A DNA stretch of 64,000 bases from Treponema sp. (GTDB lineage: Bacteria; Spirochaetota; Spirochaetia; Treponematales; Breznakiellaceae): contig JAISCC010000105.1 of the NCBI GenBank assembly GCA_031265845.1, positions 1 through 64,000 on the forward strand, written 5' to 3'. The notes beneath the pieces were generated by a model. The model did no database searches and was not told where the DNA came from. It was given only the letters and a program-made list of their open reading frames with translations. Positions 43,367 through 52,258 of this stretch are shown piece by piece (within the stretch, counting starts at the first letter, position 1; each line of letters opens with the position of its first letter). The translations under genes and the position numbers were made by a program.

Positions 43367-43681
43367 ATGGCGAAAACCAACCTCCGCATTGAAGTATTGG
43401 GAGCCTCGCTTTCTATTGCGGCGGAGGAAGACTCCGAATACCTCAAGCGTTTGCTTGAACGGTATCAACTGGCGGTTGAGGAAACGCAGAATTCAACAGG
43501 ACTCAAAGATCCGCTCAGATTGGCTATTTTAACTGGATTCCTTGCCTATGACAATTACCTCAAGGTATGCGACCGCCATGAGGCTGAACAAGAAATCAGC
43601 ATACAAGAAGAACAGGAAACTGAAAAAATAACCCGCCATCTCCTTGAATGTATGGATGAAATACTAGAAAACGGAATATAA
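43367..43681 (+). CDS. zapA: Cell division protein ZapA-like
   Basis: LRIEVLGASLSIAAEEDSEYLKRLLERY...DPLRLAILTGFLAYDNYLKV. Confidence 0.7.
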   Translation: MAKTNLRIEVLGASLSIAAEEDSEYLKRLLERYQLAVEETQNSTGLKDPLRLAILTGFLAYDNYLKVCDRHEAEQEISIQEEQETEKITRHLLECMDEILENGI

Positions 43682-43682
43682 T

Positions 43683-44864
43683 ATGCATCCGGTTTTTAAG
43701 CTTAAAAATCAAGTGAAACACTACGCATGGGGTTCGCCGGATTGGATTCCTGAACTGCTCGGAGAAAAAAATCCTGATAAAAAGCCCTATGCCGAATTGT
43801 GGATGGGCGTTCACCGGGACGGGCAGTCCCAGACCGAATATAATGGAGAAAAAATAAGCCTTGCGGAGCTTATAGAACAGGACGCCGCATTGTATCTTGG
43901 CAAGGTGTCAGCAGGCGCCGCCCTTCCGTTTCTGTTCAAAATGCTTGCCGCGGACAAGCCGCTTTCCATACAGGCCCATCCCAGCCTCGAACAGGCGCGA
44001 GCCGGTTTTGAGCGGGAAAACAGCGCGGGCGTTCCGCTTGACGCGCCTGAGCGAAACTACAAGGACGCCAACCATAAACCGGAGATTATTTGCGCCCTTA
44101 CGCCCTTTAAGGCGATGGCGGGCTTTAGGGAAATCAATGAAATCCGCGTTCTATTTGACGCCTTTGGTATGGAAAGCCTCTCCTGTGTGAAAGCGGCGCT
44201 TGATTCGGGATTGGAGGCGTTTTTACAGGCGTTGTTCGCGCTTTCGCCGGAAATCAGGCGGCGCGTAAGCGATCACGCCGCAACACAGATGCGGCGGCTC
44301 ATTGAGTCGCACCCCCAATACCGTGAAGTGTGGGAGACGACGGCCTCTTTTGCGAAGCAATACCCATCGGATCCGGCGGCGCTTTCGCCTTTATATCTGA
44401 ACCTTGTTTTTCTTGAAAAAGGCGACGCCATGTTTCTGCCCGCAGGGGTGTTGCATGCCTACATTCGAGGGCTTGGCGTGGAACTTATGGCGAATTCGGA
44501 CAATGTACTGCGCGGCGGGCTTACACCCAAATGCATTGACTTGCGGGAATTGTTTCATATACTCACCTTCTCGGCGTTTAAACCTGAAATTTTGCATCCC
44601 AATCCTTCAAAATATCCCGTGAAATGCAAAGAATTCTCGCTTTCCGTTATGTGCGATCAAGGCGTTTGGGTGGAAGACGGTCCCGCAATCCTCGTCGTTA
44701 CGCAGGGAGAAGTTGGCGTTGTTTCTGTAGATGAAAAAAATAATGAAAACAGTGAAACAAGATTGAAACAGGGGGAAAGCGCTTTCATTGCCGCTGGCAA
44801 CGCGGGAAAACTTTCGTTAAGCGGAAATTTCGTCTTATATATTGCGGCGATTGGGTATATATGA
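43683..44864 (+). CDS. manA: Mannose-6-phosphate isomerase, class I
   Basis: LKNQVKHYAWGSPDWIPELLG, LPFLFKMLAADKPLSIQAHP, ELMANSDNVLRGGLTPKCIDL. Confidence 0.95.
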   Translation: MHPVFKLKNQVKHYAWGSPDWIPELLGEKNPDKKPYAELWMGVHRDGQSQTEYNGEKISLAELIEQDAALYLGKVSAGAALPFLFKMLAADKPLSIQAHPSLEQARAGFERENSAGVPLDAPERNYKDANHKPEIICALTPFKAMAGFREINEIRVLFDAFGMESLSCVKAALDSGLEAFLQALFALSPEIRRRVSDHAATQMRRLIESHPQYREVWETTASFAKQYPSDPAALSPLYLNLVFLEKGDAMFLPAGVLHAYIRGLGVELMANSDNVLRGGLTPKCIDLRELFHILTFSAFKPEILHPNPSKYPVKCKEFSLSVMCDQGVWVEDGPAILVVTQGEVGVVSVDEKNNENSETRLKQGESAFIAAGNAGKLSLSGNFVLYIAAIGYI

Positions 44865-44914
44865 TATACTGTTCTCCATAGAGTTTGTGAAATGTCTCAA
44901 TGGAAAATGAGCGG

Positions 44915-45373
44915 ATGAAGATTTTTGTGGATGCGGATTCCTGTCCTCGAGCGGCGCGAGAATTGGTGTTGAGAGCGGCGCGGAAACGGCGTATAGAGGC
45001 GGTTTTTGCGGCGAATAGACGGATACCGGGTGTTGAAGGCGGTTATGCCGTCATGGAAGTGTGTCCGGTCGGGGAAGGCGCGGCGGACGACCGGATTGTG
45101 GATCTGGCGCGGCGGGGCGATCTGGCGGTTACGCGGGATATTCCGCTTGCCGTGCGGCTTGTTGAACACGGCGTCGCGGTGCTGGACGACCGGGGCAGAG
45201 CGTATACCGGCGAAAACATCAGACAGTGGCTTTCCATACGAAATTTTATGGTGGAGCTTGCCGGAAATGGGCTTGGCGTGGAGCGCTCCGCTCATTACGG
45301 CAAGAAGGAACTCAAAGCTTTCGCCGATAACTTTGATAGAATGGTAACAATCTCTTTGAAAGGGGCGTTATGA
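44915..45373 (+). CDS. YaiI/YqxD family protein (DUF188)
   Basis: MKIFVDADSCPRAARELVLRAA; GDLAVTRDIPLAVRLVEHGVAVLDDRG. Confidence 0.88.
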   Translation: MKIFVDADSCPRAARELVLRAARKRRIEAVFAANRRIPGVEGGYAVMEVCPVGEGAADDRIVDLARRGDLAVTRDIPLAVRLVEHGVAVLDDRGRAYTGENIRQWLSIRNFMVELAGNGLGVERSAHYGKKELKAFADNFDRMVTISLKGAL

Positions 45374-45744
45374 AAAAGTATAGTCTGATGAGCCTTTTTC
45401 TTATTTCCGGCGTGATTATGCTCTTTGCTGGTTGCGCTGGCTCTGTCAGCGGCTCTGCCGCCAACAATATAAGCGTATATGATCTCTCATACCCTGACGC
45501 GCAACAATGCCTTTTGATTATTCCCCGGCAGATAACTGTGGTTGCCATAGACGGCGACACGGTTCAATGGAATTGGAACAACATTGAAACGCGAGTCAAA
45601 ATTCCTTCCGGCTCGCATGTTTTGTCTGTAAAAAGGAAAAAAGAAACTGTTGACATCATGTTCGACTTTATGCAGGGCGTCTTTTATACATTTAATACAA
45701 AAAGCGGCGCTGTGGCGATAGTTGAGACGGCTAAAGCGCAATGA
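45370..45744 (+). CDS. Small lipoprotein of unknown function
   Basis: Signal peptide with lipobox LFAGCAG; ATGA overlap with upstream gene. Confidence 0.65.
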   Translation: MKKYSLMSLFLISGVIMLFAGCAGSVSGSAANNISVYDLSYPDAQQCLLIIPRQITVVAIDGDTVQWNWNNIETRVKIPSGSHVLSVKRKKETVDIMFDFMQGVFYTFNTKSGAVAIVETAKAQ

Positions 45745-45868
45745 TTTCCACCTTGAGACGCGGAAGGCGCGATGTTGCGCGGCTTCATAGCCGGACAATT
45801 GTATTGGCAAGAAATTCACCCTAAAGGGCGGGATAGTAAACCAGACTTTGCGAATAAAGGAGAAGCGT

Positions 45869-47590
45869 ATGAAAATTCTGAAAAGACCGGTTCTTTTTTC
45901 TGTGTGTCTTTTGTGTTTTTTGTTTCTTATCTGCTCCTCCTGCGCGTCAACAAAAAAAAACGCTGAAATATCCGGCGATAAACTGGTAAAACCAACGGCG
46001 CTTTCTGCGGGCGAGGGAGAAGCCGAGATACTCATAATATGGCGTGGCGACGCTGAGAAGAATAAAACGTCTTACCCACTTGCGGTTATTATGGATTGGT
46101 ACGAGTCCGATGACGCGATGAATGCGGGAGACGGTGAGAAAGGGCGGCTTGTGGCTCAGATCGATAGGGGAAAATCAGAAAAAATCATCGTGAAAAACGG
46201 AGTGGCCGTCCTGCATCTTGCCGGAAGCGTGTACAATGCCGCAAACAATACGTGGAGCGCTGTAGAATCCGCAAAAGTGAAAAATTTTCCATCCTCAAAG
46301 CTCGTGCCGATTGCGCTGGAAAATAATGCCATAGGAGGAACGACCGTTGTAACGCATCCCTTGAGCAACATCATCACTATAGAGGCGCTGGACGCGGGTC
46401 TGGACTGGTATCCCGTGAATGTAAAAAAAGCCTCGCTTCCAGTTCGTGAAGATTCGCCAGCCCTTGAGGGGGATGCGGATCGGCGCGTTCAAGCCGGCGG
46501 AGAGGCGGCGGTTGAAACCAGATACAATGTCGCCGTAGAGAATCAGCCGACAGGGCCGTTTGGTATGAGCGAACTCGAACAAATGACGCAAAATGGGCGG
46601 TTGACAAAGGAGAGCCTTGTCTGGAGGGAAGGATTATCCCGGTGGGAATCCGCCGGAAATATACCGGAACTCGCGCGCCTGTTTCAAACGGCGCCGGTTT
46701 CTTCACAGCCCGCTGAAACGCAACAAGCGCAGCCCCGGTACAGCGCGGCGTTCAATGGCATTTCGTCTGGACCATATACATTGGAAGAACTCAAGTCGTT
46801 CGCTGAAAAGGGACAGTTGACGAGGGAGACTCAGATATGGAAGGAAGATTCTTCACAGTGGGCCGCCGCAAGCTCCATCCCCGAAGTCGCCGCATTGATT
46901 CCGCAGATCCCGCAGACTCAATCGCCGGCGCAGGGACTCCAGCAGGATGACTCTTCGGCGGGTAAATTTTTCATTTTGATAGACGGGCAGCCGTCTGGTC
47001 CTCTGTCTATTGACAGCCTCAAGCGACAAATAGAAAAAAGGCAGCTTGCCCGTAGCAGCCTCGTATGGAGGGAAGGATTGCAACAATGGGTCGCCGCCGA
47101 AATCATCCCGGAATTAGCGAGCATATTTCCGGTTATACCGCCGCCCCCGCCGCCCCAAAATACCCATTCGTCCATGCCGTACTATATTGCGATAAACGGG
47201 TATCCTGACGGGCCGTACACCATGGACGAACTCAGACAAAAACTTCGGAACGGACAGATCGGACAGCGCACCCTTATATGGAAAGAAGATATGCCTCAAT
47301 GGGCGGCGATGAGCGCCATACCGGAATTTGGCTCTCTGTTTACGGCCACAAAGCCTGCGCCAAGCGCCCCTGCGCCTCAAGAGCCTCCACAACAAGAGCT
47401 TCCGCAACAGTTGGCGCAGGTCAAGTACCATGTCGCCGTAAACGGTCTGTCCACCGGACCCTTTGTCATTGAAGAACTCAAACAAAAGGTTCAGTCCGGG
47501 CAGTTGACGAGAACGACGCAGGTGTGGAAATCAGGTATGACGCAATGGGCGCCGGCAGGAGCCATCGCTGAGTTGCAATCGCTGTTCTAG
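45869..47590 (+). CDS. Lipoprotein with five tandem GYF_2 (DUF4339-like) domains
   Basis: Lipobox ICSSCAS; five repeats of the pattern Y.vAvnG.ptGPf.meEL.q...nGqlt..t.vWkeGm.qW..A..IPEl..lF. Confidence 0.85.
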   Translation: MKILKRPVLFSVCLLCFLFLICSSCASTKKNAEISGDKLVKPTALSAGEGEAEILIIWRGDAEKNKTSYPLAVIMDWYESDDAMNAGDGEKGRLVAQIDRGKSEKIIVKNGVAVLHLAGSVYNAANNTWSAVESAKVKNFPSSKLVPIALENNAIGGTTVVTHPLSNIITIEALDAGLDWYPVNVKKASLPVREDSPALEGDADRRVQAGGEAAVETRYNVAVENQPTGPFGMSELEQMTQNGRLTKESLVWREGLSRWESAGNIPELARLFQTAPVSSQPAETQQAQPRYSAAFNGISSGPYTLEELKSFAEKGQLTRETQIWKEDSSQWAAASSIPEVAALIPQIPQTQSPAQGLQQDDSSAGKFFILIDGQPSGPLSIDSLKRQIEKRQLARSSLVWREGLQQWVAAEIIPELASIFPVIPPPPPPQNTHSSMPYYIAINGYPDGPYTMDELRQKLRNGQIGQRTLIWKEDMPQWAAMSAIPEFGSLFTATKPAPSAPAPQEPPQQELPQQLAQVKYHVAVNGLSTGPFVIEELKQKVQSGQLTRTTQVWKSGMTQWAPAGAIAELQSLF

Positions 47591-47742
47591 TGTTTTAAGG
47601 AAGAAATTACAGAAATTGCAATCCGGCGTTTTTGCGCCGCGATTGCGTTGCGGATATCGCGTTAAGTTTTTTCAAAATCTGCCGCCCTATGAGGGCGCGT
47701 TTTGAAAAATTTGTAAAATTTGAAAAAATGACGTGTTGTTTA

Positions 47743-47825
47743 TGCCGAGGACGGGAGTTGAACCCGTACCCTCTTGCGAGGAGGGGATTTTAAGTCCCCG
47801 GTGTCTACCATTCCACCACCTCGGC
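47743..47825 (-). tRNA. tRNA-Leu (TAA)
   Basis: Reverse complement GCCGAGGTGGTGGAATGGTAGACACCGGGGACTTAAAATCCCC...GGTTCAACTCCCGTCCTCGGCA with long variable arm. Confidence 0.95.
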
Positions 47826-48025
47826 GACAACATAATAATACTTAAAAAAAGAAATCCGGTCAAGGGCTTCTACGTTCATTTATTTTATACTATAATGAGC
47901 TTCCCCGCCTTGAAGGATGCGCCCGAAGGCGGGGACGGCTTGCAAGCGGTATATATTGTACGAAGTTCGGCGAATAGCAAGTTCGTTCCGCGTACATAAA
48001 GCGCAACAGTATATAAGAGGTGTTT

Positions 48026-49564
48026 ATGGCAAATTTACAAACCGCTCCTATCTTCTCAGACAATATGGTGGTGCAGCGAGATGTGGATGTTCCGGTGTGG
48101 GGAACGGGCGTTGAGGGGAAGACCGTTATGGTGAGTTTCGGCAATGGCGAAGTTGCGGGCAAATCCCAGTCGGTTGTGCGCAACGGGGAATGGCGGTGTT
48201 TTCTTCCGCCGCAAAACGCGGGCGTCGCGGGCAGTCTGCGCGTGTCGGATGGAAGCGATGAAATCTGTTTCAAAAACGTCATAGCGGGTGATGTATGGCT
48301 TGCGGGCGGGCAGAGCAACATGGAGCTTGAATTGCAAAACTGTCTGAACGGCAAGGACGAGCTTGCCGCATGCGCTAATCCCAATATCCGCATATATCAA
48401 GCCGTAAAACAGGCGGTTGTTGACGAGGGTTTTTTGAAAGCCGAGCGGAACAATGAATGGAAAGAGTGCGCTCCTGACACGGCAGGCGCGATGAGCGCGG
48501 TCGCTTATTTCTTCGCACGCAAGGTCGCGGCAGAGACCAACACGCCTATTGGGATCATCGGTTGCAACTGGGGCGGCACGTCCATAAGTTGTTGGATGAG
48601 CAAGGAACATCTCCAGAAGAGCGGAGCTGGTCAGCAATGCCTTGACGAGTACGCCGCTCTCATTGGAGATAAAACCGACGAGCAGTGGGACGCCGAGATG
48701 GAGGCATATTTCACGGACTGGCGAGCGTGGGACGCCCGTATACAGGCGCGCCGTGCGCTCGATCCCACTGTCGGGTGGGAAACGCTGAACGCCGAGTGCG
48801 GCGAATGTCCGTGGCCCCAGCCCGCCGGCAGAAAAAGTCCTTATTGTCCAACCAACCTGTATCATTCCATGATACGCCGCATCGTTCCCTTCGCCTTAAA
48901 GGGCTTCCTCTACTACCAGGGGGAAGAGGACTGGAGCCGCGCTGGCGACTATGCGGAATTGATGTGGCGCCTCATCGATCAGTGGCGCAAGGATTGGGGC
49001 GATGGCGCTCTGCCCTTCCTTTTTGCGCAGCTTCCCATGTATGCGTCAAAGAGCGAAGTTGACGCGGGTCTTGAAAACAGCAAGGAGTGGTGCGTTATCC
49101 AGGAGAATCAGTACAAAGTGTCGCAATTTGTCGCCAATACGGGCATGGCGGTCATCATCGACTGCGGGGAATTCGACAATATTCACCCGTTTGACAAGCA
49201 GACCGTAGGGTTCAGGCTTGCGTTGCAGGCGCTCAAGAAGGTGTACGGCAGGGATGTGTCCGCCGACGGACCCATTTTCCGCAGAGCCGTGAACGAAGGG
49301 GGAGCCATCCGCGTGTATTTTGCCAACGCCGAGATTGGACTTGAAAGCAGAGGCGCGCTGGAAGGATTTGAGGTCGCGGGTCAAGATGGCGGGTACTACA
49401 AGGCTGACGCGAGGATCGAGGGCGGAACGGTACTTGCTTTTTCGGATGCGGTGGCGATTCCTGTGCGGGTGCGTTATGCGTGGATCAAATGGGGTCCCAC
49501 GCCCCTATACGCGAAGAACGGACTTCCGGCAATGCCATTTAGAAGTTGCGAGGCCGATCTCTGA
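48026..49564 (+). CDS. Sialate O-acetylesterase-like (SGNH/SIAE family)
   Basis: LAGGQSNMELEL, IGCNWGGTSISCWM, GFLYYQGEEDW, DNIHPFDKQTVGFRLAL. Confidence 0.88.
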   Translation: MANLQTAPIFSDNMVVQRDVDVPVWGTGVEGKTVMVSFGNGEVAGKSQSVVRNGEWRCFLPPQNAGVAGSLRVSDGSDEICFKNVIAGDVWLAGGQSNMELELQNCLNGKDELAACANPNIRIYQAVKQAVVDEGFLKAERNNEWKECAPDTAGAMSAVAYFFARKVAAETNTPIGIIGCNWGGTSISCWMSKEHLQKSGAGQQCLDEYAALIGDKTDEQWDAEMEAYFTDWRAWDARIQARRALDPTVGWETLNAECGECPWPQPAGRKSPYCPTNLYHSMIRRIVPFALKGFLYYQGEEDWSRAGDYAELMWRLIDQWRKDWGDGALPFLFAQLPMYASKSEVDAGLENSKEWCVIQENQYKVSQFVANTGMAVIIDCGEFDNIHPFDKQTVGFRLALQALKKVYGRDVSADGPIFRRAVNEGGAIRVYFANAEIGLESRGALEGFEVAGQDGGYYKADARIEGGTVLAFSDAVAIPVRVRYAWIKWGPTPLYAKNGLPAMPFRSCEADL

Positions 49565-51276
49565 TGCGTTTCTCCCCATTCGTCAATGTGAGGGATCTTG
49601 TTCCCCGCGCCGTCGAGTTATTTGCCAAAGGCGGCTATTCGCGGGCGTCTTTTGGGAAAGACTGCCTTGCGGGGCTTATGGTGGGCGTAGTCGCCATGCC
49701 GCTCGCCATGGCGTTCAGCATATCGGCGGGCGGAACGCCGGCTCAAGGCTTGTACACCAGCATCATCGCGGGTTTTTGCGTGAGCGCGTTTGGCGGCAGC
49801 CGCTTCCAAATAGCGGGACCGACCGGCGCGTTTGTGGTCATCATCTTCGGCGTAACAGCGAGGCATGGCATGGAAGGGCTTGTCGCCGCTTCGGTACTTG
49901 CCGGACTCATGCTTGTCGCTATGGGGTTGTGCGGACTCGGCAAATTCATCACATACATACCATATCCGGTTACGACCGGTTTCACCGCCGGCATCGGCGT
50001 ACTGATCTTTTCTCAGCAGGTGAAAGATTTTTTCGGCATGACGATAGAGAAAAGCTCGCCTGAATTTTTTGAGGAATGGGTTCAATACATTAAGGCGATT
50101 CCTACGGTTGATTTCGCCACCCTTGCGGTAGGACTCGGCGCCATTGCGATTATCGCGCTGTTGCGCGTCTTTGCGCCCCATGTTCCGGGCGCGGTTGTGA
50201 GCGCGCTGACACTCACCGTTGTGTGCGCGGTCTTCAAAGCGCCGGTTGAAACCATTCAAACCCGTTTCGGCGGCATACCGTCAAGTTTGGCGCTTCCGCG
50301 CCTGCCGCTCATCACATGGGAAGTGGCGCGAGACGTGTTTCCAGACGCCTTTACCATCGCGTTGCTTGCCGCAATCGAGTCCCTGCTCTCCGCCGTGGTC
50401 GCCGACGGCATGACCGGCGACCGGCACAACTCCAACACCGAGCTTGTCGCGCAGGGCGTAGGCAACATCGCTTCGGTCATCTTCGGCGGCATACCGGCGA
50501 CCGGAGCGATTGCCCGTACCGCGACAAACATCAAATCCGGCGCGACAAGCCCGGTGTCAGGCGTCGTACACTCAGCCGTACTTGTGCTGTTCGTACTTTT
50601 TCTCGCGCCGGTTGCGTCCACGATTCCGCTTGCCTGCCTTTCCGCAACGCTGATGATCGTTTCATGGGACATGAGCGACATTCCTCGCGTCATCCGCATC
50701 ATAAAAACCGCGCCGAAAAGCGACGCAAGCGTGCTTATAGCGACATTCATCCTTACTATCGCGGTTGATCTGACATTCGCGGTTGAAGTGGGTGTGATTC
50801 TTGCGATTTTCCTGTTCCTGCGCCGCATGATCGAGGTGGGCGGCATAAAAAGCGCGAACAGCGATCTGATCATGGAATTGGCTTACGGAGACATCGACAA
50901 CCAGCGTGTGGACGCCGATTCGATACGGGCGTTGCATCAAAATGACGTTGAGGTGTACGAAATAACCGGGCCATTCTTCTTCGGAGTCGCGGACATGTTG
51001 CAAAACACCCTGCGTCATGTCTCAAAATCGCCCAAAGCCATTATCCTGCGCATGAAAGATGTTCCCGCCATTGATTCAACGGGCGTCACCGCGCTTGAAT
51101 CCTTCCTCGCCCAGTGCAGGCGCCGGAAAATAACGCTTATTCTCGCCGAAATAAAAGAGCAGCCGAAAAGCGCGCTTGAGAAAACCGGCTTCATAGCGGA
51201 TATGGGAGAGGAAAACATCATTTCCACGCTTAATGAGGCGATGATTCAAGCAGGAAAAAAGGGGCGCGATGAATAA
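49564..51276 (+). CDS. SulP family anion transporter with C-terminal STAS domain
   Basis: LMVGVVAMPLAMAFSISAGGTPAQGLYTSI, GPTGAFVVI, DRHNSNTELVAQGVGNI, STAS KAIILRMKDVPAIDSTGVTALESF. Confidence 0.92.
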   Translation: MRFSPFVNVRDLVPRAVELFAKGGYSRASFGKDCLAGLMVGVVAMPLAMAFSISAGGTPAQGLYTSIIAGFCVSAFGGSRFQIAGPTGAFVVIIFGVTARHGMEGLVAASVLAGLMLVAMGLCGLGKFITYIPYPVTTGFTAGIGVLIFSQQVKDFFGMTIEKSSPEFFEEWVQYIKAIPTVDFATLAVGLGAIAIIALLRVFAPHVPGAVVSALTLTVVCAVFKAPVETIQTRFGGIPSSLALPRLPLITWEVARDVFPDAFTIALLAAIESLLSAVVADGMTGDRHNSNTELVAQGVGNIASVIFGGIPATGAIARTATNIKSGATSPVSGVVHSAVLVLFVLFLAPVASTIPLACLSATLMIVSWDMSDIPRVIRIIKTAPKSDASVLIATFILTIAVDLTFAVEVGVILAIFLFLRRMIEVGGIKSANSDLIMELAYGDIDNQRVDADSIRALHQNDVEVYEITGPFFFGVADMLQNTLRHVSKSPKAIILRMKDVPAIDSTGVTALESFLAQCRRRKITLILAEIKEQPKSALEKTGFIADMGEENIISTLNEAMIQAGKKGRDE

Positions 51277-51685
51277 CGGCGCACTCAGCGGCGCAAGCGG
51301 CGTGAGCGTCGGAAAAGCCGTGGTTTTAACCGTTGTTATGGGGGCGGCCATCTTTTTTTGCCGGGCGTTCCCGTTTCTAATCTTGCGGGACAAGACGAAA
51401 GGCGTCAAGGACAAGCCGTCATTCGCCGCGTTCCTCGCCTTTGTTGAGAAGGTTGCGCCGCCGGTCGCCATGACCGCGCTCGCTTTCAACGCGCTCGCCT
51501 CTCCGGTGAAAGACGCCGTATTGGAACATCGCGTCGGCGACATCGCCGGAATCCTCTGCGCGTGTCTGCCGCTTGTCGCGGGCGCGGCGTTTACCGCCGC
51601 CTCGTATGTATGGAAGCGCAACACGCTCATCAGCATATTCGGCGGAACCATTCTGTATATGGCGCTTGGGAAGATGATCGGGTAG
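51269..51685 (+). CDS. AzlD-family branched-chain amino acid transport subunit
   Basis: FFCRAFPFLILRD...PPVAMTALAFNAL...WKRNTLISIFGGTILYMAL. Confidence 0.8.
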   Translation: MNNGALSGASGVSVGKAVVLTVVMGAAIFFCRAFPFLILRDKTKGVKDKPSFAAFLAFVEKVAPPVAMTALAFNALASPVKDAVLEHRVGDIAGILCACLPLVAGAAFTAASYVWKRNTLISIFGGTILYMALGKMIG

Positions 51686-51840
51686 CCGCGCAAGCCGAGG
51701 CTTTCCCGTTGCGGCTCAAACCGGCTTGCTGGCATGTCAACAAAACCTTTTGGACGCCGTTCCGTGTTCAAGCCCGAAGGGAATAATCTGGCGTTTGCGG
51801 CGAAATGCAATCACATTTTTTTGATTTTTTTTGAGAAATA

Positions 51841-51869
51841 TTGACTTTTCAAAAAACATGCGGTATAGT
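51841..51869 (+). promoter_or_regulatory. sigma70-type promoter TTGACT-17 bp-TATAGT
   Basis: -35 51841-51846; -10 51864-51869; spacer 17 bp. Confidence 0.7.
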
Positions 51870-51960
51870 ATTAGTCATAAAATTGTTGTGAAAGAAGCCG
51901 ATCCATGTTTGGAAGCTGGCGCGGCGGCTTTTCAACGATTTCTTAATAAGGAGGAAACGA

Positions 51961-52041
51961 ATGGTTTACAAAAAAGCGCATAGCCTAAAGAATAGAGCGC
52001 AAACAGTGGAAAAAATTGCCCCCCCCCCCCCCCATGTTTAA
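51961..52041 (+). CDS. Leader ORF MVYKKAHSLKNRAQTVEKIAPPPPHV containing a 15-C tract
   Basis: SD AAGGAGG at 51948-51954, ATG 51961, stop TAA 52039-52041 in the frame of the present tract length. Confidence 0.6.
   Translation: MVYKKAHSLKNRAQTVEKIAPPPPHV
52019..52033. repeat. 15-nt poly-C tract
   Basis: Direct count: CC at 52019-52020 plus 13 C from 52021. Confidence 0.95.
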
Positions 52042-52258
52042 TTACGCCTGAACTTCTTGAGCATTATCTTATATACAAATATTTACATGCAACCGCTTTT
52101 TTAGACGGTTCCGTCTCCTTTTTGCGCCCTGAAACGGGGGCTTTCTCTCAGTCTGCCCCGCGCCCCAAGCGCGTTGCGGAATGCGGATTGTCCGCATCCA
52201 TATATTTTACGGGAGTCTCGCCCATGCGCGGCTCCCCCATTAAAAGGAGAGGAACTTT

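Noticed and set aside
47903-47934. Terminator for the preceding lipoprotein gene
   Set aside because: No T-run follows the stem and tRNA-Leu lies between; better described as a hairpin relic
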